This document shows positions 1-13,400 of a stretch of 64,000 nucleotides of DNA, one piece after another (the stretch's first letter is position 1; the number at the start of each line of letters is the position of its first letter). The DNA is from Siphonodentalium dalli. Taxonomy: Eukaryota > Mollusca > Scaphopoda > Gadilida > Siphonodentaliidae. The stretch is from positions 207,664,978 through 207,728,977 of the forward strand of contig CP136066.1 of assembly GCA_032622095.1 (NCBI GenBank). The letters are read 5' to 3'. Under the pieces are notes generated by a model, which saw only the letters and a program-made list of their open reading frames with translations, was not told the DNA's origin and ran no database searches. The position numbers and the translations under genes were made by a program.

Positions 1-250
1 CCCAAAACCTGTTATTTTCAACATTTTGTTCACCCCAAAGCCACTTGATTTTAGAGTTCCCCATCTTCATCCGCAATTTGATCAGAGACCATCAGCTTGT
101 CGACTTTTTACCAGGCCACTAATAAGTCTTGATAGTGAAAAATAATAGATTTCAAAAATTGATATCTAATAACTCTGATCTTTGATGGGTGGGTTCCTTG
201 ACTCGAATCAAATATTTTTTACCCCTGAAGCACAAATAAATAGTAATTGA
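1..250. repeat. Dispersed repeat G, copy 1
   Basis: Contains CCACTTGATTTTAGAGTT, AATAATAGATTTCAAAAATT and TGACTCGAATCAAATATTTT. The same blocks recur in inverted orientation at about 8875-9180 and 22910-23180. No coding potential. Probably a degraded transposon; the left end is cut by the window. Confidence 0.7.
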
Positions 251-257
251 GGGGCGT

Positions 258-657
258 TTAACCCTTTAACCAACAGAAGGGCCCTGTGCCAATGCATTCT
301 CTTATATATGCGAGTCGACCATAGGTCGCCTCGCATATATAAGAGAATGCATTGGCTTAACACATTAAAAATTATAAAATTGTTAAAGAATGTAAGAAAA
401 AATGGTAAAAAGTATTAAAAAAAGATTTATTTTAGGCCAATGCATTCTCTTATATATGCGAGGCGACCTATGGTCGACTCGCATATATAAGAGAATGCAT
501 TGGCACAGGGCATAACTGTAACTATCACAATGTGGTCAAGGAGCCGGTTCCAATGATATCCATATTTGTATGGTTCTATTGAGACAGACCGAAGATATTT
601 TAGGCTGTTGAAGCTTTATTTGGCCGGTTTTGGCCGGTTTGTTGGGTAAAGGGTTAA
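258..657 (+). mobile_element. TTAA foldback element family A, copy 1 (400 bp, full length)
   Basis: Both ends carry TTAACCCTTT and the inverse AAAGGGTTAA. The termini are CCCTTTAACCAACA (left) and TGTTGGGTAAAGGG (right). It contains two near-perfect hairpins (290-354 and 437-505) built on CCAATGCATTCTCTTATATA. The terminal TTAA plus CCC-start repeats fit piggyBac-type, TTAA-targeting non-autonomous elements. No coding capacity. Confidence 0.85.
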
Positions 658-1092
658 TCGGATTATGCATTTTTAATAAAATTTATCTAATTTTACATGA
701 ACCCACTTAACCTCTTCGCTGCTATGATGTCCGTAACTATTAGATGTAAAAGTGCACGTTGTGTGCTATATGGTCCATAGGTACTATGGACCTACTTCAA
801 CACATTAGCAGTAGGCCATTATTCATAACTGGAACTCAGAGTTTGGTGCATCAGAATAACTATATCTCAAAGTTTCAAACAGTGTATGATGTTCCATGAT
901 TGTGAACGATAATAGCCTTTCAACTGAGTCAGTTTTATGGTTCTTGTGATATTCCGGTTATATTTTTCCACTGGAAAGGCAACAATGTCAACAGCCCAGC
1001 ACACGACGTCATAACTTCATTCAGCAGCAAAGAGGTTGAAGGCCTTGGGTCACAGCATGGGCCTGCCTTTAAATGAAATAAGATGTACTCAC

Positions 1093-1410
1093 TTATGGGT
1101 GCTCCGTCCTGTATACTATACAAAGCAAAACACGATGGATACCCAACACACAGCCGTTCATTCATCATCTCTATAAACTGAACTTGTCCAGGAACTTGAA
1201 TGTCTTTGATTTTCCGATGTCTCTGACGAGTTTTGTTTAGTTCGAACACTTGTATCGTCCGCTTTATAGCCACACACATAATGCATGCGGTACTGTTAAC
1301 CTGTCCGCTACAGAAGAGATGACAGCCTTTGGTGTCAGCTATCTTAACAGAATCACCTTCGTATCCGTCCAGAACAGACTGATGAAGCAACTTTATGTGT
1401 TTCTGTTTAC
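1093..1410 (-). CDS. MRCK: MRCK exon 31: CNH, last exon in window
   Basis: 318 nt, residues 1241-1347, from [20 protein letters not shown] through [50 protein letters not shown] to [20 protein letters not shown]. Close to vertebrate CNH (ETKGC, KTRHRKFKEIQVPYNVQWMA, LCVGFQSGF). Donor GTGAGT at 1092. The gene continues beyond the left edge. Confidence 0.96.
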
Positions 1411-4400
1411 CTGTTCAAAAATCAAAATACAATTTTAAACCAAGAAAAATTGATGTTCTATTTTAACCCTTCCATGACATGGGATAAGGAGAGTCACTCT
1501 AAACTGTTCTATAATTATCTTTCAACCAATTCTTTAATTTCTTATTTCATTTGAAAGACACGAAATAATTATTTACTGAGAATTTTCAATATAAACATGT
1601 ACGAATCTTCAAACAAACAAACTTTCAATATTCAAGAAATGTAGAGTTCCCTCTCTTACATTAATGAGAACTGTGCAGGAAGACCGATCGGTCTATTTTA
1701 TCGGTCTGATAAAGATTGATTGGTGGTTCACCCAGACCTGTTTAGTATCTGTGAACCGATCGTTTAACCGTTCCATGACTGGAGCTTCCTGAAATTTTGT
1801 GAAACCCTGTGCCAATTTATTCTCTTATATATGCGAGTCTCCCATACTGATATGAAGCCTCGGCTCCCTATGGAGACTCGCATATATAAGAGAATGCACT
1901 GGCACATGATCTTTAATGAAGCACAAGTGCAGCACCCATCATGAAAGGGTTAAAAGCAATATTTTTATTTAAATCTGTGAGATCGGGAATATTTTTATAA
2001 TAACTAGCCTTCAAATAGTGTGCCTGTCATTTGCAGAATGAGGTCCTCAGAGGATGAATTTAGTGACACTATCCCACATAGTGGGCTAGCATCACCAAAT
2101 TCACCCTCTGGGAACCTCATTCTGCTTAGGCCTCAACTGCTATGGGAGACCTAGGATCAGACTGAAGTTCCCCAGTTGAAGTTAGTTTAGTTTCTCTATA
2201 TCCCCAAATTGGCAGACAATACATTGCATAATCGAGGTCGCCAATGGGTGTACATTACCACAATATTCACCATTTGGGAACTTCAATCTGATGAGTCTAT
2301 GTGTCCCATAGCAGATGAGGCCATGCAGAATGAGATCCCAAGATGGTGAATTTGGTGATGCCAGCACACTGTGAGGGATAGCGTCACTAAATTTATCCTC
2401 TGGGGACCGCATTCTGCAAATGACAGGCACACTAAACTCAGACTTGAGGGCAAATATGATAGATTGGGTCAAACATATTGAAGATAGTGTGTTGCAAACG
2501 CTATAGCAAAGGTACCATGTGAGTTCAGACGCTATCAAATAAACTATCGGTTTTAACCAAAAAAAAACCCTGTTGGTGAATATGAGCCCTGGGGAGATAT
2601 TCACCAGCCATGTTTATTTGATAAACCAAGTGGTTTATTTCACAGAGGAATAGCAGCCTCAGTATTTGCGGTCTTGTCTCACTGTGGTAGCAACATGCGT
2701 GATTGCCAGTATTATTCTATTCAAATAGGACTTACCACTGATATAAATAACTAAATTTGACTTACCACTGCTATAAATAACTAAAAATAACTAAATAGGA
2801 CTTACCACTGATATAAATAACTAATTTGGACTTACCACTGATATAAATAACTAAATTGGACTTACCACTGCTATAAATAACTAATTTGGACTTAACACTG
2901 ATATAAATAACTAATTTGGACTTACCACTGATATAAATAACTAAATTTTCTTTTGGTTCTAATTCAAGTTGATACACTGGTTTTCTTTCACTTCTATCTC
3001 CTATCCTTAACAAAACTGAAATATAAAACATAACGACTTAACACCTTCAACTAAATATTTAGTCAAGAGTTAGTCATCACTGAAACGACCATTTATAACT
3101 CTAAACAAATTTTATTGTAATACGACCTTGCCTAAACCTACATACAAGGCTCGTCCTGATTGGTCAGTATCCTATATTCCCATGGAGACATGACCGTCGT
3201 TTTGTGGTACAATTCTAGATATTCTGAATTGTACCACAAAAATATGTGGTACAATCAGTGAAATGCTGCCAACGCCTCAAACTTTCAGAAGTCAAACCAC
3301 ACGGCATTGGTTAATATCACGCTATAGACTGAAGAAAGAGACATATAATGACTACCTACTGTACTATACCAAATTTTATTTAAGATATAACAAAAATAAG
3401 TCTTAACTGAAATTTGATTGCCAAAAAGGCAATGAAAAGGGGCGCCGTTCAATAGTGACATCATGTTTGACGTTACAGTTCTATGAGAACTGTTTGGTGG
3501 AAAATCATACCACGCAGAGCTCGAAACTGGGCTATTATATAGCAGGTTGTCACTACAATTTTGACCAAAACATACAGTCGAATTACAAAAGAAATAAATA
3601 CACTGCACATCGGCGTGTATAGTAGAATTTGACCACATAAACTGATTGCAGGACTCCGCTTCGTGTCGTCCTACAATCAGTTTCTTTGTGGTCCAATTCT
3701 ACTATACACGCCGATGTGCAGTGTATTTATTTCTTAATTACACTGCTGTGCAGATAAATATTGTAATGAACTAAGTTTCAGTCTTTATTGGCTGTAAAGA
3801 TAGTGTTGAAATTTTGTGCAGATTTTGGTAGATTGTCAGTGTTACATGATGGAATTACATAATTCAAATACAGTCAATTTCACGTAAGTGAGCTATTGTG
3901 ATCAAAATTCACAATACTGAAAATAAACTCAACCAAAAAGAACCGTAACTCTGGTAAAAATTATCAAACTTGACATGTACTTTGTGGTTTTAAACCTGCA
4001 TACCAAATTGCATTCCCTTCAGTCAACATTAACATTAACACGAATTTCAAAGTCGTAACAGGTCTGTAATTATGGTAAAAATGATCAAACTTGACCTGTA
4101 ATTTACGGTTTCAAACCTGCATATCAAATTGAATTCAATTCGGCCAACATTAACTCAACAAACCTAGAAAACCTGAATTTAAGTTGAAAATGATCTATAA
4201 CTCTGGATATAAACTTACCATCTTTCGTTAACTCAACAACATATAAACCATCTTCAGCACCTAATAAAATTCTATTATAATCTGCAAATAGAAATCAAAA
4301 TATTACAAGTTTATTAAGTGTATGGCATAAAAGATAACGAAACATCCATCTCGGATTCAGTATTCAAGTGAATTGAGACATAAAAATGAGGGTGTCGCAA

Positions 4401-7400
4401 CTTTACAAAGAAATATTAGTCTTGTTGGAAAATTCATACTGATAACCAGATTTTATCAAAAGTGGTCAATTTGCCCACTAGTTTCAAGTTGTTTGTAATT
4501 ATTTAAAGCCACATTGTGGTTTACAAGTGTCATTGGTTCAAAAGGGCATTCAGTCACACAAAACTTCAATAAATCAACCGCAATTCATCACTAATTATTC
4601 TGTTTACATGGTAACATGTTACTTGTATGATATATATTATTTTGTGTAAAGCTCGAGAGCACACATCGTGGATCCGTGGCTATAAACTATTATTATTTTA
4701 CGCTCCTATATACACCTTATAATATTGGTTTTTGAAAATTTCACGGCATCAAAATAGGTCAATAAATAGCTGAACTACCATTCTATGAGCATTATATGAC
4801 CCAGAAAGATGCACTGAGGTAAACAAAATACCACTTCGAACATGGTAATCAGTCCCCGTGTCATTTGTATTCATTTTAAATTCATTTGAATCGGAAACAC
4901 AATAACACGTGACTGTCTGGAAAAGGTATATTGCATTATCTTAACATGAAACAATTTTTTTTAAACTTCATGCACTGTGTGGTTGTGCAAACAAGCCTAA
5001 GTTACACAACAATGATGAAACCAAATGCAGGTAATTATATCATTTTCAAAATCATCCTGAGTGTCTTTAAAATTTGTTGTTAACCTTTTGATATTATAAT
5101 TAATGCTCACCTAAAATAGCAGCAGAATATACACCTTTGACTATTGGCATTGAGTTATCACAGACTTCCTGAGCTTGATAGGCCTGAAAAAATAATCATC
5201 TGACTTCAAGTCTACTTCAAAGATGCTGCTATTGTGATTCCAAAATCAAAACTGGGATAAAGATCAATTCAAAACCTTATTTCTTCAATGGTTTAGCCAA
5301 CATGAGTAATACGAGTCTCAGCTGTTTGGACATGGACACAACTGCGCGTTCAAGGCTGTTGTGACGTTGCGAAGTGCATCGTAATGATATGACACCTTAA
5401 CTGGTTTCCAAGAAACCAATTCTCCAAATTGTTCTAATAAGAAAGTTGTTACAAAAAAAACCCCACAGAAAATGCAAATAAAGCATTCATATTTTGGACT
5501 TTTAAAATTAATGTGTGCAACAATTTCATATTGGCACATGTACATTCTTTAACCCTTTGAGTGCCAGGTCCGATTTTTGTATCAACCCATATACCCTGTG
5601 CCAATGCATTCTCTTATATATGCGAGTCGACCATAGGTCGCCTCGCATATATAAGAGAATGCATTGGCTTAACAATTATTATTTTTTACAATTTTTTACA
5701 ATTTTAATATATTTTATTATATTCTTTAACAAACTTATTGTGTAGGTTTAGGGCCGATAATATCGGCCCCTGGCACTCAAAGGGTTAAATTCTGTACTTC
5801 CGGTAAGACGTCACTGGAAGTGCAAAAGGACAAAGAAACAATGATCAGGACAAACTAAAAGCATTACTTGTATCCAGCAGACTGGCACAGCGGCAGGTAA
5901 TAACACTAAAGCATTACTTGTATCCAGCAGACTGGCGCAGCGGCAGGTAATAACACTAAAGCATTACTTGTATCCAGCAGACTGGCGCAGCGGCAGGTAA
6001 TAACACTAAAGCATTACTTGTATCCAGCAGACTGACGCAGCGGCAGGTAATAACACTAAAGCATTACTTGTATCCAGCAGACTGACGCAGCGGCAGGTAA
6101 TAACACTAAAGCATTACTTGTATCCAGCAGACTGACGCAGCGGCAGGTAATAACACTAAAGCATTACTTGTATCCAGCAGACTGACGCGGCGGCAGGTAA
6201 TAACACTAAAGCATTACTTGTATCCAGCAGACTGACGCGGCGGCAGGTAATAACACTAAAGCATTACTTGTATCCAGCAGACTGACGCGGCGGCAGGTAA
6301 TAACACTAAAGCATTACTTGTATTCAGCAGACTGACACAGCGGCAGGTAATAACACTAAAGCATTACTTGCATCCAGCAGACTGGCGCAGCGGCAGGTAA
6401 TAACACTAAAGCATTACTTGCATCCAGCAGACTGACGCAGTGGCAGGTAATAACACTAAAGCATTACTTGTATCCAGCAGACTGGCACAGCGGCAGGTAA
6501 TAACACTAAAGCATTACTTGTATCCAGCAGACTGGCGCAGCGGCAGGTAATAACACTAAAGCATTACTTGCATCCAGCAGACTGACGCAGCGGCATGTAA
6601 TAACACTAAAGCATTACTTGCATCCAGCAGACTGACGCAGCGGCAGGTAATAACACGAAAGCATTACTTGTATCCAGCAGACTGGCACAGCGGCAGGTAA
6701 TAACACTAAAGCATTACTTGTATCCAGCAGACTGGCGCAGCGGCAGGTAATAACACTAAAGCATTACTTGCATCCAGCAGACTGACGCAGCGGCAGTTAA
6801 TAACACTAAAGCATTACTTGCATCCAGCAGACTGACGCAGCGGCAGGTAATAACACTAAAGCATTACTTGCATCCAGCAGACTGACGCAGCGGCAGGTAA
6901 TAACACTAAAGCATTACTTGCATCCAGCAGACTGACGCAGCGGCAGGTAATAACACTAAAGCATTACTTGCATCCAGCAGACTGGCGCAGCGGCAGGTAA
7001 TAACACTAAAGCATTACTTGTATCCAGCAGACTGGCGCAGCGGCAGGTAATAACACTAAAGCATTACTTGTATCCAGCAGACTGACGCGGCGGCAGGTAA
7101 TAACACTAAAGCATTACTTGCATCCAGCAGACTGACGCGGCGGCAGGTAATAACACGAAAGCATTACTTGTATCCAGCAGACTGGCGCGGCGGCAGGTAA
7201 TAACACTAAAGCATTACTTGCATCCAGCAGACTGACGCGGCGGCAGGTAATAACACTAAAGCATTACTTGTATCCAGCAGACTGACGCAGCGGCAGGTAA
7301 TAACACTAAAGCATTACTTGTATCCAGCAGACTGACGCAGCGGCAGGTAATAACACTAAAGCATTACTTGTATCCAGCAGACTGACGCAGCGGCAGGTAA

Positions 7401-10400
7401 TAACACTAAAGCATTACTTGTATCCAGCAGACTGACGCAGCGGCAGGTAATAACACTAAAGCATTACTTGTATCCAGCAGACTGACGCAGCGGCAGGTAA
7501 TAACACTAAAGCATTACTTGTATCCAGCAGACTGACGCAGCGGCAGGTAATAACACTAAAGCATTACTTGTATCCAGCAGACTGACGCAGCGGCAGGTAA
7601 TAACACTAAAGCATTACTTGTATCCAGCAGACTGGCGCAGCGGCAGGTAATAACACTTGTATCCAGCAGACTGACGCAGCGGCAGGTAATAACACTAAAG
7701 TTTATTTGATACTAATCTATTGTGATTCTGATGGGGATAGCCCCTTTTATGAGGTTCATGATGGGAGCTACACTGGTACAGCATTAACCCTTTACCCAAC
7801 AAACCGGCCAAAACCGGCCAAATAAAGCTTCAACAGCCTAAAATATCTTCGGTCTGTCTCAATAGAACCATACAAATATGGATATCATTGGAACCGGTTC
7901 ATTGACCACATTGTGATAGTTACAGTTATGCCCTGTGCCAATGCATTCTCTTATATATGCGAGGCGACCATAGGTCGCCTCGCATATATAAGAGAATGCA
8001 TTGGCCTAAAAAAAATCTTTTTTAAACACTTTTTACCATTTTTTCTTACATTCTTTAACAATTTTATAATTTTTAATGTGTTAAGCCAATGCATTCTCTT
8101 ATATATGCGAGGCGACCTATGGTCGACTCGCATATATAAGAGAATGCATTGGCACAGGGCCCTTCTGTTGGGTAAAGGGTTAAAGATCCTGTGCCTGTGC
8201 ATTCTAGGGAGCCTCGCTTATATAAGAGAATGCCTGGCTTACAAGGTAAAGGTAAATATTTTTAGGCCAATGTATTCTCTTACATATGCAAGACTCCTTA
8301 CAGCAGACTCGCATATATAAGAGAATGCATTGGCACATGGTTTTTGCTAAATTTTAGAAAGCTCCAGTCATGGAAGGGTTAAAGATCCTGTGCCAGTGCA
8401 TTCTCATATATATGAGAGCCTCCCATATATTAGAGAATGCACTGACATACAAGGTCAAGGTAAATATTGTCAGGCCAAAGTATTCTCTTATATATGTATG
8501 GGAGACGCGCATATATAGAGAATGCATTGGCACATGGTTTTCGCAAAATTTCAAGTGTTAAATGCAGATAAATCATCTTGAATGCTATGCATGAGACACC
8601 TGCTAATTAGATTTATGGAGGTACATCACAGCTGCTTTGTTCAGTTGCTTAGCACAGGTATAAATATAATTTGAATAAGAAACTTACCAGTTTATTTGGC
8701 AGTTTATTTTTGCGTAGGTGTTTGAGGAGTTCATTCAGCGAGCCGACCCACCGATGCCTTTCCACTTCATTTTCGGCTAATATTAAAACATGATTGGTTG
8801 TACCTGGTAAGGCCAACTCACTAGCACTAACCTGTAAAGAAATAAAATTAAACTTAAAGATGCATAATCCGAAATAATGATCCCAAATTACTATTTCTTT
8901 GGCTTCGGGAGTAAAAAATATTTTATTCGAGTCAAGGAACCAATCCATCAAAGCTCAGAGTGATAAGATATTGATTTTTGAAATCTATTATTTTTCACCA
9001 CTGGTACTTTTTAGTGGCCTGGAAAAAAGCTGATGAGCCGATGGTCTCGGACAAAATTGCGGATGAAGATGGATAACTCTAAAATCAAGTGGCTTTCATT
9101 GAACAAAGTGTTCATAACTAACAGGTTTTGGGAAATTTTATACTATAGTTGACAGTGGTTAGCAGCATTATTTTTGGACAATTAATCGCTTCTGATAAAT
9201 GAAGGGGCATTTAAAAAAAATGTTGTTTTTGGAATCTGATGACATGAGGACCATCGAATCAGATTGAGTACGTTTAAGAACAAAGAAATTATGAAAGATG
9301 GTCTATCTCTTCCTATGACAAGTTTTATATATTTTTGTGGGCATAAAATAATAAATATGAGTCGAAGACCCCTGTCCAGAAACGCTTCCATCAATTAATA
9401 TTGGTTTTATTCCAAATTGTCTGGTATAATGAATAAAATCATTTTGGGACGTTTTACGGCTCACAGAATCTTCCGTAGCATAGCAAGTGGGATAACTCTA
9501 TCTCTATCTGAGATCGCATGAGGGATTTATGATGGTCTGTTCGAAAATTAGTAATGAACATGGGTTGCGCATCAAAGATCGCATTGGTCGAGTTTTCTTT
9601 GCCCATAAGAGTGAATCTGTTCAACAGAGAATCACTAAAAATGGACGAACTAAAGAACCACATTTCAGTACTAAGGGCCATGGACAATAGTCAACAATAG
9701 TTAACTGTCCTCAATGACCTAAGCTGTGTCTCCTCTCGTGAGATGCCGAGAATTATAATCCTTGCATCTAACCAGAGGAGAAACTTTGTTCGTCACTGAG
9801 GACAGTTAACTATTGTATTTATTATATTTTCCACAACAGTTTGTCAGTGTAATTAAAGGCATTTATAAAATGTTTCCAATATTGAAAATTGACCTAAGAT
9901 GTTTGCATTAAAATGATGTGCAAGGATACCGAAATAATCCAAATAAAGTAAACGACCCTGTCATTTTTTTGTTTTTTACTATTGCTGCATGTGCAATGAT
10001 AGTATACTAACCCCATATAAGGAAAATGAAGTCATTTCATTCACTGAGTTCATGTCGAATGTAAACTCAGAATGTGCTCGCGAGCATGGTCCGTCATCAC
10101 AGGCATAGCGGGCTAGCATCACCAAATTCACCCTCTGGGGACCTCAGGCAGAAAGATAAACCCCTGGGAGTAGGATAACATTTTGGGGCTTTCGGGAGTC
10201 GGGATAATATTTTTATTTTTGCAGAAAAAGTTAATGAAATATAACAAAAATAAATAATTACCCGAAATATACAAGGAATATCTTTCTTATTGGCATGGAT
10301 TACATCGGAAGGTAAAACAGCACTGACTGAAAACTCTTTATCTCTGAAAAAAAAGGTTTGAGTGAATTATGTTATAATTTCAAGACTCCATCTGTAACAT

Positions 10401-13400
10401 TTGGAAATAACAAACAGAAGATAATAATGAAGTATTTAAAAATTGATTTTTGCAACAGGTACAAGCCTGCAAATAGTGTGTCTGTCATTTGCACAGGTAG
10501 TTGTTACAAATTTAGGAAGAAGCATCGCCTCCATCTTTTCATAATCATTGCTTCATTTTAAACACTGAAGATTGAGAAGATGTGACTGAGAGTAAGTTAC
10601 TTTCAAAAATGGCCATCAGCAATTTTGCAACAAGTGGAGAACATGATAAACAGGCCTGCAAATTATGGTGCCGGACATTTGCAGAATGAGGTCCCCAGAG
10701 GGTGAATTCAGTGTTGCTACCCAGCACAGCTGGCTGGTGTCATCAAATTCACCCTCTGGGGACCTCATTCTGGTTAGGCCTCATCTGCTATGGGAGACCT
10801 AGACACATATTTAAGTTCACTGATGGTGATGTACACCTCGATTATGCATTGTGTCGTCTGCCAATTTGGGGACATAGAGTAACTAAATAAGAAAAAGAAA
10901 CTTTCTAAAGAAATTAAAATTAATTTGATAATAAAAATACTTCCAGAGAAGATGAGGCGTAAGCAGAATGTGGTCCCCAGGGGTGAATTTAGTGACACTA
11001 GCCTGCACACTAAATTCACTCTCTGGTGAACTCATTCTGCAAATGTCCGGCACCATTTAATCAAGCCTGATGATAAAACATGACCTCAAGCATAAAATAA
11101 GGTTTTTCTTAAAGGCCCACTTAATTTTCTACCCCCCCCCCCCCCACCATCACATATATAAAATATATGCCATATTATATACCATTTGAAAGAGAAGCTC
11201 CAAAACATTATATTATCAACTTATCCGGTGTAATAAACTGTGTTTGTTGAGTTTCCAACATGTTTTTCTGCTTAAGTTTCATCTGGTTTTGTTGTGCAAA
11301 TGGTATTATTTTCAATGGAGGTGGAATAACTCTATATATTAAAGATAGAGTTATTCCCCATCCATTGAAAATACATTCTTAGTTTTGAATTCTGTTGCAT
11401 TCTGGGAGCCAAAACGGGGGGAATCTTTTCATGATTTCAGCTGTTTTCTATTTCTCTATGGGTATCTTCTGGTACACAGACATTTCAAATGGTGATGAAT
11501 TATAGTATTTTAATCATATTTGATGGCATATATTATTATAACCGTATATCAATGCACTATAAAAAATAGAAAGTGGGCCTTTAATTGATAATGAACTCAC
11601 CTCATGTCCAGCACCTGTTGTACAGTATGGCAAGCCAAATTTCTCTCAGGTAAAATATCATATAGAAATAATTTAAAATCACAGACAACAACAAACATTC
11701 TTGACCAGCCCTTCTTTATACCACCCAGTCGAGGAACCTGTCAAAGAAATGATGGTGTTAAAATGCTATTCACACGCTAAAATCTGATATGGATGAACAC
11801 CTAGACAGACCAAATGCTGTGACCGTGTGATAAGAATGCAGGGGCATTTGCATAGACTGTGCATAGTAGCTATACCAGAGATCAAAATAATGAAAGTGAA
11901 ATATAATGTGCAAAATCGAAACTGAAAAGAGCATCAACTTTAATGAAATGTCGACATCGACAATAAAATTTGTTACTCTGAATGTCAATCTAACACACGG
12001 GGTTAACCCTTTCATGCAGGGAGCTGCGCTGGTGCAACGTTAGAGATCCTGTGCCAATGCATTCTCTTATATATACGAGTCGACTATTATCATTATTTGT
12101 TACATTCTTTAGCAATTTTTTATCATTTTTTCTTACATTCTTTAACAATTATAAAAAATAGTATAAAATTTGTTGGGCCAATGCATTCTCTTATATATGG
12201 ACAACTCGCATATATAAGAGAATGCATTGGCACAGGGTTTTCGCAAAAATTCAGGAAGCTCTCGTCATGAAAGGGTGATGCTGATGATGCTGTCAAACAA
12301 CCAACAGTAAGCAGACACTATGCCCAGTCTGGAGTGCGGCTTCGAAGACATTTTTTCCCTGAAATGTGCCAATTATCCCTATTTTTGTCCCAGGGAGAAG
12401 TGACCTCTCTCATATACCAGTATGCATATGGCCCAACATCACATTTAAACGACATCTACTGAATATGATGGTGTTCTTACTGACTATAATGGCTTTATAA
12501 TGGGGCTGTTGTGTTGCATAAGACTTATTGCATCATAGAAGGGTGATTTTGGGATGTAAATTGAACTTCAGGCATTGTTTTTTCTTCCTGATAACAGTCC
12601 ACTTATCCCTAATAAACAAACAGGGAGAAGTGACTTTTCCGAATTTTAAACTTCCTGCTGATCCCTAATGCACAATGGTACAATACACAACAATACTTCA
12701 CGTGTGTATTACTTGAGTATATGCTGTGGATACACACATGAGTATAATAAAGAAGCTTCATACATCTCGCCGCTGTTACCAGGAATAAACACAAATCTTA
12801 CCAATGTATCGGTAAATTGGCATATGGCCAACAGGGACTCAAATCAAGGTTCTGAGTAATCAACAAACATGATGAGTAGTTATAAGATATTAAATTAAAT
12901 ACACACCCTAACATAACCTTCATATGCCGTGCCGATTCCTGTTGAGAGGTCAATCCCAATAGGGCGTTTAGCTGAAAACGAGAAGCAAGCGAAGGTTAAT
13001 ATGTGAACTTTGGCTTTTTTTAATATGATAGGAAGCATTGACATACCTTCATCATTAGAAATTATGGTTAGAGTAAGGGAAGTAACTACATTAACCCTTC
13101 TATACTAATTACTCATTGTTATCCCTCAGGAAAAGTTCAGATAATAAGTTCATATGTGATTTATTGAACTTATTATCTGAACATTTCCCTCAAATAAATA
13201 AACTTTTTCTGTATTTGTATCATCTAAAATATAAAACCCAGTCTATATTTTTGCTCCCAAACAAATCATGGGGTGGTCCTCGAAGAACTTAGAGGGCGAG
13301 TATACAATGTCAGAAAAACTCTCAATGACAGTGACAAAAATTAATTCACAAAAATAGCATTACTCCAACTAATTACCATTGCAAACTCATTAATACTACC

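Noticed and set aside
3285-3638. A 117-codon minus-strand ORF
   Set aside because: It overlaps one arm of a near-perfect palindrome, has no recognisable motif and lies in MRCK intron 30's upstream neighbour. Not supported.
5853-7698. A regular repeat array that could look CRISPR-like
   Set aside because: The units are contiguous 50-bp tandem repeats without unique spacers, in a eukaryotic intron.
7913-8320. ORFs within family A/B elements ([21 protein letters not shown] and similar)
   Set aside because: The same peptides appear on both strands because the hairpin is palindromic, and they recur in every copy. No coding signature.
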